DNA of 64,000 bases, from NCBI RefSeq assembly GCF_029223525.1, contig NZ_JARHTQ010000019.1, positions 99,111-163,110 of the forward strand, written 5' to 3'. How positions within the stretch are numbered: the first letter of the stretch is position 1; each line of letters starts with the position of its first letter. A program made the position numbers and the translations under genes. Of this stretch, positions 9,218 through 18,215 are shown one piece after another. Source of the stretch: Streptantibioticus ferralitis (GTDB lineage Bacteria > Actinomycetota > Actinomycetes > Streptomycetales > Streptomycetaceae). Below the pieces are notes generated by a model. It did no database searches. It was given only the letters and a program-made list of their open reading frames with translations, and was not told the origin of the DNA.

Positions 9218-11887
9218 ATGAGCGAGCACCGCCGAAAGCCGCCGCAGCCGAACGGCGGCGGGCGAGCCGCGCCACGGCGCGGAGCCCAGCCGTCCCCGCC
9301 CCCCTCCCCGGGAAGGCGGGACACACCACCACGCGGTGGTTCAGACGCGTACGGAACGCGAGGACCGTCCGCGGCCGGACCCCGTGGTGAGGACGCCGCG
9401 GAGCAGTCGTACGGAAGCCGGGCGGAGGCCCGGCGGGCGGCACAGAGTGGCGGTCGCCGCCGTACCGCCGCTGCCGGGGGCGGCGGCGCCGGAGGGCGTG
9501 GCGGCGGCCGACGGGGCACCGGTGGCCCGGGCGGCGAACGGCCGAAGCGCTTCATCGACTACCCGCGCTGGGGTAAGAGCGGCTGGCGCCGCTGGATGCC
9601 GTCCTTCAAGCAGATCTCGGCGATCTGCGTCGTGTTCCTCGGCACGCTGGTCGGCCTCGTCGCCGTCGCCTACGCGATGGTCAGCGTGCCGAGCGCGAGT
9701 CTCGCCTCCAAGACGCAGAAGAACGTCTACTACTGGGCTGACGGCTCGCGCATGGTGGTGTCGGGCGGCGGTGACCTCAACCGGCAGATCGTCCCGCTGG
9801 ACCAGATCTCCAAGTCGATGCAGAACGCGGTGATCTCGATGGAGAACGCCTCGTTCTACACCGACCACGGTGTGGACCCCCAGGGCATCCTGCGCGCGGT
9901 GGTGAACATGGCCAGAGGCGGCGAGACCCAGAGTGGCTCGACCATCACCCAGCAGTATGTGAAGAACACCTACCTGGACCAGTCGCAGACGGTCACCCGC
10001 AAGCTCAAGGAGCTGATGATCTCGATCAAGGTGGGCGTCAAGGTGTCGAAGCCGGACATCCTCGCCGGCTACCTCAACACCGCCTACTACGGTCGCGGCG
10101 CCTACGGCATCCAGGCCGCCTCACAGGCGTACTACGGTGTCAACGCCAACGCGCTCAAGCCGGAGCAGGCCGCCTTCCTGGCCGCCGTGCTGAACGGACC
10201 GAACCTGTACGACCCGGCGGGCGGCGTCGGTGACAACGCGACGCCCGAGCTGAACACCCAGCGCGCCAAGGCGCGGTGGGGCGAGGTGCTCGACCGCGAG
10301 GTCAAGACCGGCGACATGAACCAGCAGCAGCGGCAGCAGTACCAGGACTTCCCGACGCCGCAGAAGCCCAAGCGGTCCACCGACAAGGCGGGGCAGATCG
10401 GCTATCTGACTGATCTGGCCGACAAGTACATCTTCAACAACACCAGCATCACCCAGCAGAAACTGGCCCAGGGCGGCTACCAGATCTACACGACGTTCAA
10501 CAAGAAGGACATGACGGCGCTGCAAAACGCCGTCGATGACGTCCGCAAGAAGAACATCAGGCCGGACCTGCGCCCGGACACCGACAAGTACGTGCAGTTC
10601 GGCGGGGCTTCCGTGGTACCCGGAGACGGTGCGATCGCCGCGATCTACGGTGGCGAGGACTACCTCAAGCACTTCACCGACAACGCGGACTACACCGGTG
10701 CCCAGGTCGGTTCGACCTTCAAGCCGTTCGTGCTGGCGGCGGCGATGCGGGACGGTGTCCGCAAGCCCAGCGGTCCCGCGGACCAGCCCGCCTCCATGCG
10801 CACACCGGTGTCGCCGAAGAGCAAGTACACCGGCGTCAACAAGTGGAAGGTGCTCAACTACGACGGTTCCGTCTGGCAGGACAAGGACGGAAACGAGTGG
10901 CTGCAGCAGAACGACGACAACGAGTCGTTCAAGTCCATCGACCTCAAGAGCGCGATGGAGCAGTCGGTCAACTCCACGTACGTCCAGCTCGGCATGGACG
11001 TGGGCCTGGACAAGGTCAAGCAGTCGGCCCTGGACGCGGGTGTGACCTCGGACAGCCTGGCCAGCACCAACGGCCCCTCCTTCTCGATCGGTACGTCCTC
11101 GCCCAGCGCGATCCGGATGGCGGACGCGTACGCGACCTTCGCCAAGAGCGGTCTGCAGGCCGAGCCCTACTCGGTGACCAAGGTCATGGACTCCAAGGGC
11201 GTGCAGTTCCAGCACGAGGCCAAGACCAAGAAGGCCTTCGACCCGGCGGTCGCCGACAACGTCACCGATGTGCTCCAGGGCGTCATCCAGGACGGAACCG
11301 GCACCGCCGCCAAGGCGCTCGGCCGTCCGGCGGCCGGTAAGACCGGTACCACCGACGACAACAAGTCCGCGTGGTTCACCGGCTACACGCCGCAGTTGTC
11401 GACCTCGATCGGCATGTACCGGATGGACGACCAGTCCAAGAACCCCACGTTCCTGAAGATGTACGGCGTGGGCGGCCTGCAGAAGATCTACGGTGCCTCC
11501 TTCCCCACCGAGATCTGGACCGAGTACATGAAGACGGCGCTCGCCGACCAGCCGGCCCAGACCTTCGAGCACCCGCAGGACATCGGCACGGTGGTCTACG
11601 GTGACGGCGCGAGCCCGTCCCCGAGCGCGGTGCCGTCGACCACGCCGTCGAACACCCCGAGCACGAAGCCGTCCACGTCACCCTCGCCCTCGCACGCGCC
11701 CTCGGTGAGCCCATCGCCCTCGGACTCCTGTGGTCCGCTGGCCTGGGGCTGCCAGCCGGGCGGTACGACATCCGGTGGCGGTCCTGGCGGCGGTACTGGC
11801 GGCCCCTCGTCGAGCACTGGGCCCGGCACAGGCGGCACCTCCAGGGGCAACGGCAACGGAGGGTTGTTCGGCGGGCCGGGCGGCTGA
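9218..11887 (+). CDS. Bifunctional class A penicillin-binding protein
   Basis: An 889-residue PonA-like peptidoglycan synthase. The start at 9218 (MSEHRRKPPQPN) has a gaggag Shine-Dalgarno. Residues 1-120 are a basic, Gly/Arg-rich cytoplasmic tail, followed by one transmembrane helix (ISAICVVFLGTLVGLVAVAY). The GT51 glycosyltransferase domain carries the catalytic Glu at about residue 209 (SMENASFYTDHG) and the GSTITQQYVKN motif. The transpeptidase domain has STFK (S499), SVN and KTGT (about 708). The C-terminus is a Ser/Pro/Thr- then Gly-rich low-complexity tail. It polymerises and crosslinks peptidoglycan outside the membrane. It fits with the neighbouring femX, alr-like and murJ cell-wall genes. 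Confidence 0.95.
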   Translation: MSEHRRKPPQPNGGGRAAPRRGAQPSPPPSPGRRDTPPRGGSDAYGTRGPSAAGPRGEDAAEQSYGSRAEARRAAQSGGRRRTAAAGGGGAGGRGGGRRGTGGPGGERPKRFIDYPRWGKSGWRRWMPSFKQISAICVVFLGTLVGLVAVAYAMVSVPSASLASKTQKNVYYWADGSRMVVSGGGDLNRQIVPLDQISKSMQNAVISMENASFYTDHGVDPQGILRAVVNMARGGETQSGSTITQQYVKNTYLDQSQTVTRKLKELMISIKVGVKVSKPDILAGYLNTAYYGRGAYGIQAASQAYYGVNANALKPEQAAFLAAVLNGPNLYDPAGGVGDNATPELNTQRAKARWGEVLDREVKTGDMNQQQRQQYQDFPTPQKPKRSTDKAGQIGYLTDLADKYIFNNTSITQQKLAQGGYQIYTTFNKKDMTALQNAVDDVRKKNIRPDLRPDTDKYVQFGGASVVPGDGAIAAIYGGEDYLKHFTDNADYTGAQVGSTFKPFVLAAAMRDGVRKPSGPADQPASMRTPVSPKSKYTGVNKWKVLNYDGSVWQDKDGNEWLQQNDDNESFKSIDLKSAMEQSVNSTYVQLGMDVGLDKVKQSALDAGVTSDSLASTNGPSFSIGTSSPSAIRMADAYATFAKSGLQAEPYSVTKVMDSKGVQFQHEAKTKKAFDPAVADNVTDVLQGVIQDGTGTAAKALGRPAAGKTGTTDDNKSAWFTGYTPQLSTSIGMYRMDDQSKNPTFLKMYGVGGLQKIYGASFPTEIWTEYMKTALADQPAQTFEHPQDIGTVVYGDGASPSPSAVPSTTPSNTPSTKPSTSPSPSHAPSVSPSPSDSCGPLAWGCQPGGTTSGGGPGGGTGGPSSSTGPGTGGTSRGNGNGGLFGGPGG

Positions 11888-11962
11888 TCGGCGCCCGTCG
11901 GGATCCGTGGCCACGCCTACGGATCACGGAAACGCGGTAGCCCGCGACACTCCGGACAACAT

Positions 11963-11997
11963 GGCCGCGGAGGGCATCTCGCCCTCCGCGGCCTTTT
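11963..11997 (+). terminator. Rho-independent terminator after the PBP gene
   Basis: A perfect 13-bp stem (ggccgcggagggc / gccctccgcggcc) with a 5-nt loop (atctc), followed by four T residues. Confidence 0.85.
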
Positions 11998-12048
11998 CCG
12001 TACACCGTGCACGGCCGCCACTCAGCTTCGTACGGCAGGATGTCTGGC

Positions 12049-13551
12049 ATGACGACCGCGCGCGAGAACGACGAGAGCGCCGCCCCCGTGCAGCCCGCGA
12101 CCGTACCGCCCACCGCCGAGGATCCCCTGGCCGAGGCGGGCAGCGAGTTGATCGGCGGTCCCATCGGGCGGCGTGCCACGACCGGTCGGCGCGGCTGGTG
12201 GAATCCGCTGCGGGTCCTCGCACTGGTCGCCATTGGGATGTTTGCGCTCGGCATGGTGCAGAAGGTGCCGTGTTACGACAGCGGCTGGTTCTTCGGGGCG
12301 AACGACCAGTACACCCACGCCTGCTACTCCGACATCCCGCACCTGTTCTTCGCCCGCGGCTTCGCCGACGACCTGGTGCCGTACTTCGACCACATCCCCG
12401 ATGCCACCTCGGGAGGCATGGGATTCCTCGAATACCCGGTGCTGACCGGGCTGTTCATGGAGATCGCCTCCTGGTTCACCCCCCATGGCTCGGACCTGGT
12501 GCACCGCGAGCAGGTCTACTGGCTGGTCAACGCGGCGATGCTGCTGATCTGCGCGGTGGTCACGGTGGTGGCCGTGGCGCGCACCCACCGGCGTCGCCCG
12601 TGGGACGGTCTGCTGGTCGCGCTGTCGCCTGCCTTCGCGCTCACCGCGACGATCAACTGGGACCTGCTGGCGGTGGCGCTCACCGCCGTCGGAATGCTGA
12701 TGTGGGCGCGGAGCCGGCCGGTGGCGGCCGGGGTGCTGATCGGTCTCGCGACCGCCGCGAAGCTCTATCCCGTACTGCTGCTGGGGCCCTTGCTGCTGCT
12801 GTGTCTGCGGGCCGGGCGGATGCGGGCGTACTGGAAGGCCTTCGGCGGGGCGGCTGTCGCCTGGCTGGTGGTCAATGTGCCGGTGATGGTCTTCGCCTGG
12901 GACGGCTGGGAGAAGTTCTACACCTACAGCCAGTCGCGCGGCGTCGACTTCGGCTCGCTCTGGCTGATCATCTCGCAGCAGACCGGCGATCCGCTTGATG
13001 GCGCCAACGCGTACGCCATCGCGCTGATGCTGCTGATGTGCGCGGGCATCGCGGCGCTCATCCTGTACGCGCCGCGCAGGCCGCGGTTCGCGCAGGTCGG
13101 CTTCCTGGTGGTCGCCGCGTTCATCCTGACCAACAAGGTCTACTCACCGCAGTACGTGCTGTGGCTGATCCCGCTCGCCGCGCTGGCCCGGCCGCGCTGG
13201 CGGGATTTCCTGGTCTGGCAGGCCTGCGAGGTCATGTACTTCCTCGGGATCTGGATGTACCTCGCCTACACCACGGGGGGCAACAACAAGGGCCTGCCGG
13301 AAGGCGGTTATGACTTCGCGATCGCGCTGCATCTGCTCGGCACGCTCTACCTGTGCGCGGTGATCGTGCGCGACGTGCTGATGGCGGAGCGGGACCCCGT
13401 GCGGCAGGACGGCTCGGATGACCCGTCCGGTGGTGTGCTGGACGGTGCGCGAGACGTGTTCGTACTCGGGCGGCGTGCGCATCAGCCGCGACACGCCGCC
13501 CAGTTCACCAGTGGTTATGTCGAATGGGGCAGGGAGAACGCCGACGCCTGA
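12049..13551 (+). CDS. Glycosyltransferase family 87 (DUF2029) membrane protein
   Basis: A 500-residue polytopic GT87-like protein. GT87 members are polyprenyl-phosphomannose-dependent alpha-mannosyltransferases that act on the outer face of the membrane. It has a ~55-residue hydrophilic N-terminus, a first helix followed by an acidic-residue-bearing loop (YFDHIPDATSGGMGFLEYPV), then many helices. One is VAAGVLIGLATAAKLYPVLL, the GT87-type KLYP motif. The ATG at 12049 is preferred over 12040 because of spacing from agga. The acceptor is unknown. The gene lies between a PBP and FemX, so a cell-envelope glycan is likely. Confidence 0.82.
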   Translation: MTTARENDESAAPVQPATVPPTAEDPLAEAGSELIGGPIGRRATTGRRGWWNPLRVLALVAIGMFALGMVQKVPCYDSGWFFGANDQYTHACYSDIPHLFFARGFADDLVPYFDHIPDATSGGMGFLEYPVLTGLFMEIASWFTPHGSDLVHREQVYWLVNAAMLLICAVVTVVAVARTHRRRPWDGLLVALSPAFALTATINWDLLAVALTAVGMLMWARSRPVAAGVLIGLATAAKLYPVLLLGPLLLLCLRAGRMRAYWKAFGGAAVAWLVVNVPVMVFAWDGWEKFYTYSQSRGVDFGSLWLIISQQTGDPLDGANAYAIALMLLMCAGIAALILYAPRRPRFAQVGFLVVAAFILTNKVYSPQYVLWLIPLAALARPRWRDFLVWQACEVMYFLGIWMYLAYTTGGNNKGLPEGGYDFAIALHLLGTLYLCAVIVRDVLMAERDPVRQDGSDDPSGGVLDGARDVFVLGRRAHQPRHAAQFTSGYVEWGRENADA

Positions 13552-13555
13552 CGGC

Positions 13556-14590
13556 TCAGCGCTCGACCACCCGGTCCGCTCGGGTGGTCGTGTTCCGCAG
13601 GTGGGCGACCAACTCGTCGCCCACCGCGGGCGGGGCCACATCGCTGGGCAGGAAGAGCAGTGACACCTGCATGTGCGGGGGCTCGGCGAACCACCGCTGC
13701 TTGCCCGCCCAGATGAACGGTGACAGGTTCCGGTTGACGGTGGCCAGTCCGGCCCGCGCGACGCCCTTCGCCCGTGGCATCACCCCGTGTACCGCCTTCG
13801 GCGCCTCAAGGCCCACACCGTGCGAGGTACCACCGGCCACCACCACCAGGTGTCCGTCTCCGGCGGCCTTCTGCTGCCGGTAGCCGTAGCGCTCGCCCCT
13901 GGACACGCGGGTGACGTCCAGCACCGCGCCGCGGTACTCCAGCGCCGCCGGGTCGCCCAGCCACAGATTGGTGCCGATCCGGGCGCGGAACCGCGTCTGC
14001 GGGAACTGCTGCTGGAGCTGGGCGAGTTGGGTCGCACTCAGATGGCTGACGAACATCGTGCGCAGCGGGAGCCGGGCGGCGCGCAGCCGCTCCATCCAGC
14101 CGAACACCTCCTCCACCGGCTCGACGGCGCGCTCGACACCGTCCAGCGGCAGGTGGATGGAGAAGCCCTCGAGCCGTACATCGTCTATTGCGCCGTGCAG
14201 CTTGGCCAGGTCGTCCGGCGAGACGCCGTGCCTTCGCATGGTGCTCATGACCTCGATCACGACACGCGCGCCGACCAGGGCGCGCACGCCCTCGACGGAG
14301 GAGACACCGCGCACCACCCGGTCCGGCAGCGGCACCGGCTCCTCGCCCATCCGGTACGGGGTCAGGACCAGCAGGTCGCCGCCGAACCAGTCCTTCATCT
14401 GGGCCGCTTCATAGGTCGTCCCGACGGCGAGGAGATCGGCGCCCATCCGGGTCGTCTCGTCCGCCAGCCGCTCATGGCCGAAGCCGTAGCCGTTCCCCTT
14501 GCAGACCGGCACTATGCCGGGGAACTGGTCCACCACGGTCTTCTGGTGAGCACGCCAGCGCGCGGTGTCGACGTACAGGGTGAGCGCCAT
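13556..14590 (-). CDS. Alanine racemase-like PLP enzyme
   Basis: A 344-residue protein resembling alanine racemase, shorter than the usual ~370-390. The N-terminal TIM-barrel start reads LYVDTARWRAHQ, and the PLP lysine lies in VPVCKGNGYGFGHERL, the equivalent of the VVKANAYGHG motif. A C-terminal region, SRGERYGYRQ...VVVAGGTSHGVGL, resembles the beta domain. Streptomyces normally has a canonical alr elsewhere, so this may be a paralogue with another amino-acid substrate or a cell-wall role. It lies 42 bp downstream of femX in an operon, which supports a role in peptidoglycan crosslink chemistry. Substrate assignment is inference. Confidence 0.75.
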   Translation of the reverse strand: MALTLYVDTARWRAHQKTVVDQFPGIVPVCKGNGYGFGHERLADETTRMGADLLAVGTTYEAAQMKDWFGGDLLVLTPYRMGEEPVPLPDRVVRGVSSVEGVRALVGARVVIEVMSTMRRHGVSPDDLAKLHGAIDDVRLEGFSIHLPLDGVERAVEPVEEVFGWMERLRAARLPLRTMFVSHLSATQLAQLQQQFPQTRFRARIGTNLWLGDPAALEYRGAVLDVTRVSRGERYGYRQQKAAGDGHLVVVAGGTSHGVGLEAPKAVHGVMPRAKGVARAGLATVNRNLSPFIWAGKQRWFAEPPHMQVSLLFLPSDVAPPAVGDELVAHLRNTTTRADRVVER

Positions 14591-14632
14591 GGCCGGGTCG
14601 GGACCTTTCCTTGAGTGGGGGGCGGGGCAGGG

Positions 14633-15751
14633 TCAGCGGCGCGACATGTAGATGTCGAGCGCCTTGTGGAGCAGCTTGTTCAGCGGGAAGTCCCATTCGC
14701 CCAGGTACTCGGCGGCCTGGCCGCCCGTTCCCACCTTGAACTGGATCAGACCGAAGAGGTGGTCGTTCTCGTCCAGGGAGTCGCTGATGCCCCGCAGGTC
14801 GTAGACGCTCGCGCCCAGCGCGTAGGCGTCCCGCAGCATCCGCCACTGCATGGCGTTGGACGGCCGGACCTCACGCTTGTGGTTGGCGGAGGCGCCGTAC
14901 GAGTACCAGACGTGGCCGCCGACGATGAGCATGGTGGCGGCCGCGACCGCCTCGCCCTCGTGCATCGCGAAGTACAGCCGCATCCGGTTGGGGTCCTCGC
15001 TGTTGAGGGCCGTCCACATCCGCTGGAAGTACGACAGCGGGCGCGGCCGGAAGTGGTCGCGTTCGGCCGTCACCTCGTACAGCTGCTGCCAGATGGGCAG
15101 TTGGTCGTAGCCGCCCTGGACGACCTCGACACCGGCCTTCTCGGCCTTTTTGATGTTGCGGCGCCACAGCTGGTTGAAGCCCTTGTGGACATCCTCCAGG
15201 CTGCGGTTCTCCAGCGGCACCTGGAACACGTAGCGCGGCTGTACGTCGCCGAATCCGGCGCCGCCATCCTCGCCCTGCTGCCAGCCCATGCGGCGCAGCC
15301 GGTCGGCGACCTCGAAGGCGCGCGGCTCGATGAAGGAGGCCTCGACGTCGCGCAGCCGCTTGACGTCCGCATCGGCGATGCCGGTCTTGATCGCGCTGGC
15401 GTCCCAGCGGCGGATGATCACCGGCGGGCCCATCTTCACCGAGAACGCGCCCTGCTGCTTGAGGTGGGCGAGCATCGGCTGCAGCCACTCCTCAAGGTTC
15501 GGCGCGTACCAGTTGATGACCGGGCCCTCGGGAAGGTAGGCCAAGTAACGCTTGATCTTCGGCAGTTGCCGGTAGAGCACCAGGCCGGTGCCGACCAGCT
15601 CGCCGTTCTTGTCGAACCAGCCCAGGCTCTCGGAGCGCCATTCGGCCTTCACGTCGGCCCAGGCGGGAACCTGCATGTGGCTCGCCGCGGGCAGGCTCTG
15701 GATGTATGCCAGATGCTGCTCACGGCTGATGGTCCTCAGGGTCAGGCTCAT
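14633..15751 (-). CDS. femX: FemX-like lipid II glycyltransferase
   Basis: A 372-residue FemABX-family aminoacyltransferase with tandem GNAT-like folds. In Streptomyces, FemX adds the first glycine of the interpeptide bridge to lipid II using glycyl-tRNA. Visible family features are the N-terminal MQVPAWADVKAEW (a FemAB-type QxPxWA motif), the middle FNQLWRRNIKKAEKAGVEV segment that ends the first half, and the C-terminal DLRGISDSLDENDHLFGLIQ and FKVGTGG blocks. The length is typical. It precedes the alr-like gene and has a weakly spaced start after the 15849-16157 gene. The cell-wall neighbours fit. Confidence 0.9.
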   Translation of the reverse strand: MSLTLRTISREQHLAYIQSLPAASHMQVPAWADVKAEWRSESLGWFDKNGELVGTGLVLYRQLPKIKRYLAYLPEGPVINWYAPNLEEWLQPMLAHLKQQGAFSVKMGPPVIIRRWDASAIKTGIADADVKRLRDVEASFIEPRAFEVADRLRRMGWQQGEDGGAGFGDVQPRYVFQVPLENRSLEDVHKGFNQLWRRNIKKAEKAGVEVVQGGYDQLPIWQQLYEVTAERDHFRPRPLSYFQRMWTALNSEDPNRMRLYFAMHEGEAVAAATMLIVGGHVWYSYGASANHKREVRPSNAMQWRMLRDAYALGASVYDLRGISDSLDENDHLFGLIQFKVGTGGQAAEYLGEWDFPLNKLLHKALDIYMSRR

Positions 15752-15848
15752 TCGGGGCGCTCCCCATCGCTGCAGGTTCTACCGGACTTCCCGGCGAAGC
15801 CTACTGCGCGAGGGGAAGAGCCCGTTCTGTGACCGGTCGCAACCGCCG

Positions 15849-16157
15849 CTAGATCCCGCCCCAGAGCCCGCCGTGGGCCACGCCCAGGAAGAAGCCCACC
15901 GCTGACGCGCCAAGGCTGAGCACGAGGACGAAGCGCTCGCCCGTCGTCGCCGAGATGAACTGCCCGTAGGCTCCCATGAAGATTCCGGCCAGGCCGGTCC
16001 ACGAGGTGAGCAGATGCAGGTTGCTGAAGATCGAGGTGATGATCGCGACCGCACCGAGTACGGCCGAGATGGCGACGAAGGAGTTCTCTTTGGGATGGGC
16101 CTTGCCGTCCGTGTTCAGGATGGCGAGGACACCGTGCGGCCGGAAGGTCTGTGCCAT
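15849..16157 (-). CDS. Small conserved integral membrane protein
   Basis: A 102-residue protein with three predicted hydrophobic segments (for example VAISAVLGAVAIITSIFSNL and LSLGASAVGFFLGVAHGGLW) after a ~35-residue hydrophilic start. I placed the start at 16157 (MAQTFRPHG), which has a ggaggtg Shine-Dalgarno. The frame extends 14 codons further upstream without support. No function is known. It is a typical small Streptomyces membrane protein between femX and rpsF and is read away from rpsF. Confidence 0.75.
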   Translation of the reverse strand: MAQTFRPHGVLAILNTDGKAHPKENSFVAISAVLGAVAIITSIFSNLHLLTSWTGLAGIFMGAYGQFISATTGERFVLVLSLGASAVGFFLGVAHGGLWGGI

Positions 16158-16411
16158 GGGGCACCTCCGTGAGCGGAAGGTGGCGCCTCGTGGCGCCATG
16201 CAAACCGTCGTGTACAGATTGTCCAGGTTCCCTGGACGATTTCAAGCGGAAGGCGGTGTGCGGGTAGTGTGTACCGTCTGCACCGGTCTCTGTGTAGCTC
16301 CCACCGGCACTCCCAGCCGGATCGGGTGCGCGCGTTACCGTTGCGACGCAACGCAACCCTCCTGCCACGGAAACGCCGTGGCCGCTGAGTCCAAAGGAGG
16401 TGGGTTCCACC

Positions 16412-16702
16412 ATGCGTCACTACGAGGTGATGGTCATCCTCGACCCCGATCTCGAGGAGCGCTCTGTCGCCCCCCTGATCGAGAACTTCCTTGCCGTGAT
16501 CCGCAACGGCGGCGGCAAGGTTGAGAAGGTCGACACCTGGGGCCGTCGTCGTCTCGCCTACGAGATCAAGAAGAAGCCCGAGGGTATCTACTCCGTCCTC
16601 GACATCAACGCTGAGCCCGCGGTCGTCAAGGAGCTCGACCGTCAGCTCAACCTGAACGAGTCGGTCCTTCGGACCAAGGTCCTCCGTCCGGAAATGCACT
16701 GA
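16412..16702 (+). CDS. rpsF: 30S ribosomal protein S6
   Basis: A 96-residue S6 protein beginning [18 protein letters not shown], with the conserved [18 protein letters not shown] core. An exact aaaggagg Shine-Dalgarno lies 12 bases before the ATG, so the GTG-like upstream codons in frame (MGST) are not the start. First gene of the rpsF-ssb-rpsR-rplI operon. S6 binds S18 and 16S rRNA in the platform of the 30S subunit. Confidence 0.98.
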   Translation: MRHYEVMVILDPDLEERSVAPLIENFLAVIRNGGGKVEKVDTWGRRRLAYEIKKKPEGIYSVLDINAEPAVVKELDRQLNLNESVLRTKVLRPEMH

Positions 16703-16777
16703 GCGCTTAAGCGCCAGAGCTGAGTACGGCGACCGAGCAGCCAGCAGCACAGCACACCCGCCGAGAGGTCACCCACC

Positions 16778-17350
16778 ATGGCAGGCGAGACCGTCATCAC
16801 GGTTGTCGGCAATCTTGTCGACGACCCCGAGCTGCGCTTCACCCCCTCCGGTGCGGCGGTCGCGAAGTTCCGTGTCGCGTCCACTCCCCGCACCTTCGAC
16901 CGGCAGACCAACGAGTGGAAGGACGGCGAGAGCCTCTTCCTCACGTGCTCGGTCTGGCGACAGGCGGCGGAGAACGTGGCCGAGTCGCTGCAGCGCGGCA
17001 TGCGCGTCATCGTGCAGGGCCGCCTGAAGCAGCGGTCCTACGAGGACCGCGAGGGCGTCAAGCGGACGGTCTACGAGCTGGAAGTCGACGAGGTCGGCGC
17101 CTCCCTGCGCAACGCGACCGCCAAGGTCACCAAGACCGCCGGTCGTGGCGGCCAGGGCGGATACGGCGGCGGTCAGGGTGGCGGCAACTGGGGCGGCCCG
17201 CAGGGCGGTCCCAGTGGCGGCGCACCGGCCGACGACCCGTGGGCGACCAGTGCCCCGGCAGCCGGCCAGGGCCAGGGCCAGGGCCAAGGCGGCGGTGGCA
17301 ACTGGGGCGGAAGCTCCGGTGGCGGCTACTCGGACGAGCCGCCCTTCTAA
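16778..17350 (+). CDS. ssb: Single-stranded DNA-binding protein
   Basis: A 190-residue SSB. The OB fold occupies residues 1-110 ([38 protein letters not shown]). A Gly/Gln-rich flexible linker follows, and the acidic tip DEPPF recruits partner proteins. It protects ssDNA during replication and repair. It sits between rpsF and rpsR, as in most actinobacteria, and is expressed with them. Confidence 0.98.
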   Translation: MAGETVITVVGNLVDDPELRFTPSGAAVAKFRVASTPRTFDRQTNEWKDGESLFLTCSVWRQAAENVAESLQRGMRVIVQGRLKQRSYEDREGVKRTVYELEVDEVGASLRNATAKVTKTAGRGGQGGYGGGQGGGNWGGPQGGPSGGAPADDPWATSAPAAGQGQGQGQGGGGNWGGSSGGGYSDEPPF

Positions 17351-17394
17351 GGGCGACGAGCAACAAAACTTCTTGATCACAGTGGAGAGAAACA

Positions 17395-17631
17395 ATGGCT
17401 AAGCCGCCCCCGCGCAAGCCGAAGAAGAAGGTCTGCGCGTTCTGCAAGGACAAGGTCACTTACGTCGACTACAAGGACACGAACCTGCTGCGGAAGTTCA
17501 TCTCCGACCGCGGCAAGATCCGTGCCCGCCGGGTCACCGGCAACTGCACCCAGCACCAGCGTGACGTCGCCACGGCCGTGAAGAACAGCCGTGAGATGGC
17601 GCTGCTGCCCTACACCTCGACTGCTCGCTGA
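17395..17631 (+). CDS. rpsR: 30S ribosomal protein S18
   Basis: A 78-residue S18 ([20 protein letters not shown]) with a CxxC pair (Cys14/Cys17). Actinobacteria often have a zinc-binding and a zinc-free S18 paralogue; this copy keeps only part of a four-Cys set (a third Cys is at NCTQHQ). [20 protein letters not shown] is the conserved RNA-binding region. Operon partner of rpsF. Confidence 0.97.
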   Translation: MAKPPPRKPKKKVCAFCKDKVTYVDYKDTNLLRKFISDRGKIRARRVTGNCTQHQRDVATAVKNSREMALLPYTSTAR

Positions 17632-17648
17632 GAGAGGGTGACCGAAGC

Positions 17649-18095
17649 ATGAAGATCATCCTCACCAACGAGGTCAGCGGCCTCGGCGCCGCTGGCGATG
17701 TCGTCGAGGTCAAGGACGGCTACGCCCGCAACTACCTGATCCCGCGCGGTTTCGCGATGCGCTGGACCAAGGGTGGCGAGAAGGACGTCGAGCAGATCCG
17801 CCGTGCGCGCCGGATCCGCGAGATCGCCTCTCTCGAAGACGCCAACGCCGTCAAGGCGCAGCTGCAGAGCGTCAAGATCAAGCTGGCGACCCGCGCCGGT
17901 GACACTGGCCGTCTCTTCGGCTCCGTCACCCCGGCCGACATCGCCGGTGCGATCAAGGACGCCGGTGGTCCGGCCGTCGACAAGCGCCGTGTCGCGCTGG
18001 TCGCGCCGATCAAGACCGTCGGTTCGCACCAGGTGACCGTCAGCCTCCACCCGGAGGTCTCGGTCAAGCTCGACCTCGAGGTCGTCGCTGCCTGA
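17649..18095 (+). CDS. rplI: 50S ribosomal protein L9
   Basis: A 148-residue L9. The N-terminal RNA-binding domain, [20 protein letters not shown]...[12 protein letters not shown], is canonical. A long helix follows, then the C-terminal domain ([20 protein letters not shown]). It starts 17 bp after the rpsR stop with a gagaggg Shine-Dalgarno. Last gene of the operon, followed by a strong terminator. Confidence 0.98.
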   Translation: MKIILTNEVSGLGAAGDVVEVKDGYARNYLIPRGFAMRWTKGGEKDVEQIRRARRIREIASLEDANAVKAQLQSVKIKLATRAGDTGRLFGSVTPADIAGAIKDAGGPAVDKRRVALVAPIKTVGSHQVTVSLHPEVSVKLDLEVVAA

Positions 18096-18119
18096 CGCGC
18101 TCCGCGCAGAGTCGCTTGA

Positions 18120-18152
18120 AAGGGCCGGCATCCCATCGGGATGCCGGCCCTT
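18120..18152 (+). terminator. Terminator of the rpsF-rplI operon
   Basis: A perfect 15-bp stem (aagggccggcatccc / gggatgccggccctt) with a 3-nt loop, 25 bp after the rplI stop. Confidence 0.88.
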
Positions 18153-18160
18153 CGCCGTGA

Positions 18161-18176
18161 TGTTTCACGTGAAACC
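18161..18176. other. parS centromere site 4
   Basis: GTTTCACGTGAAAC core with flanks t...c (one deviation from the consensus). It lies between rplI and the MATE gene. Confidence 0.88.
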
Positions 18177-18189
18177 GTGACCGCGGCGC

Positions 18190-18205
18190 TGTTTCACGTG
18201 AAACA
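18190..18205. other. parS centromere site 5
   Basis: A perfect 16-bp parS consensus, 29 bp from site 4 and just past the MATE stop codon. The surrounding gcgct...agcgc extends the palindrome. Confidence 0.92.
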
Positions 18206-18215
18206 GCGCCGCCCG

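Noticed and set aside
10121..11572. 483-codon minus-strand frame opposite the PBP gene
   Set aside because: It lies wholly inside the PBP gene, is Val/Leu/Gly/Arg-rich and has no domain; it is a mirror frame of a GC-rich gene.
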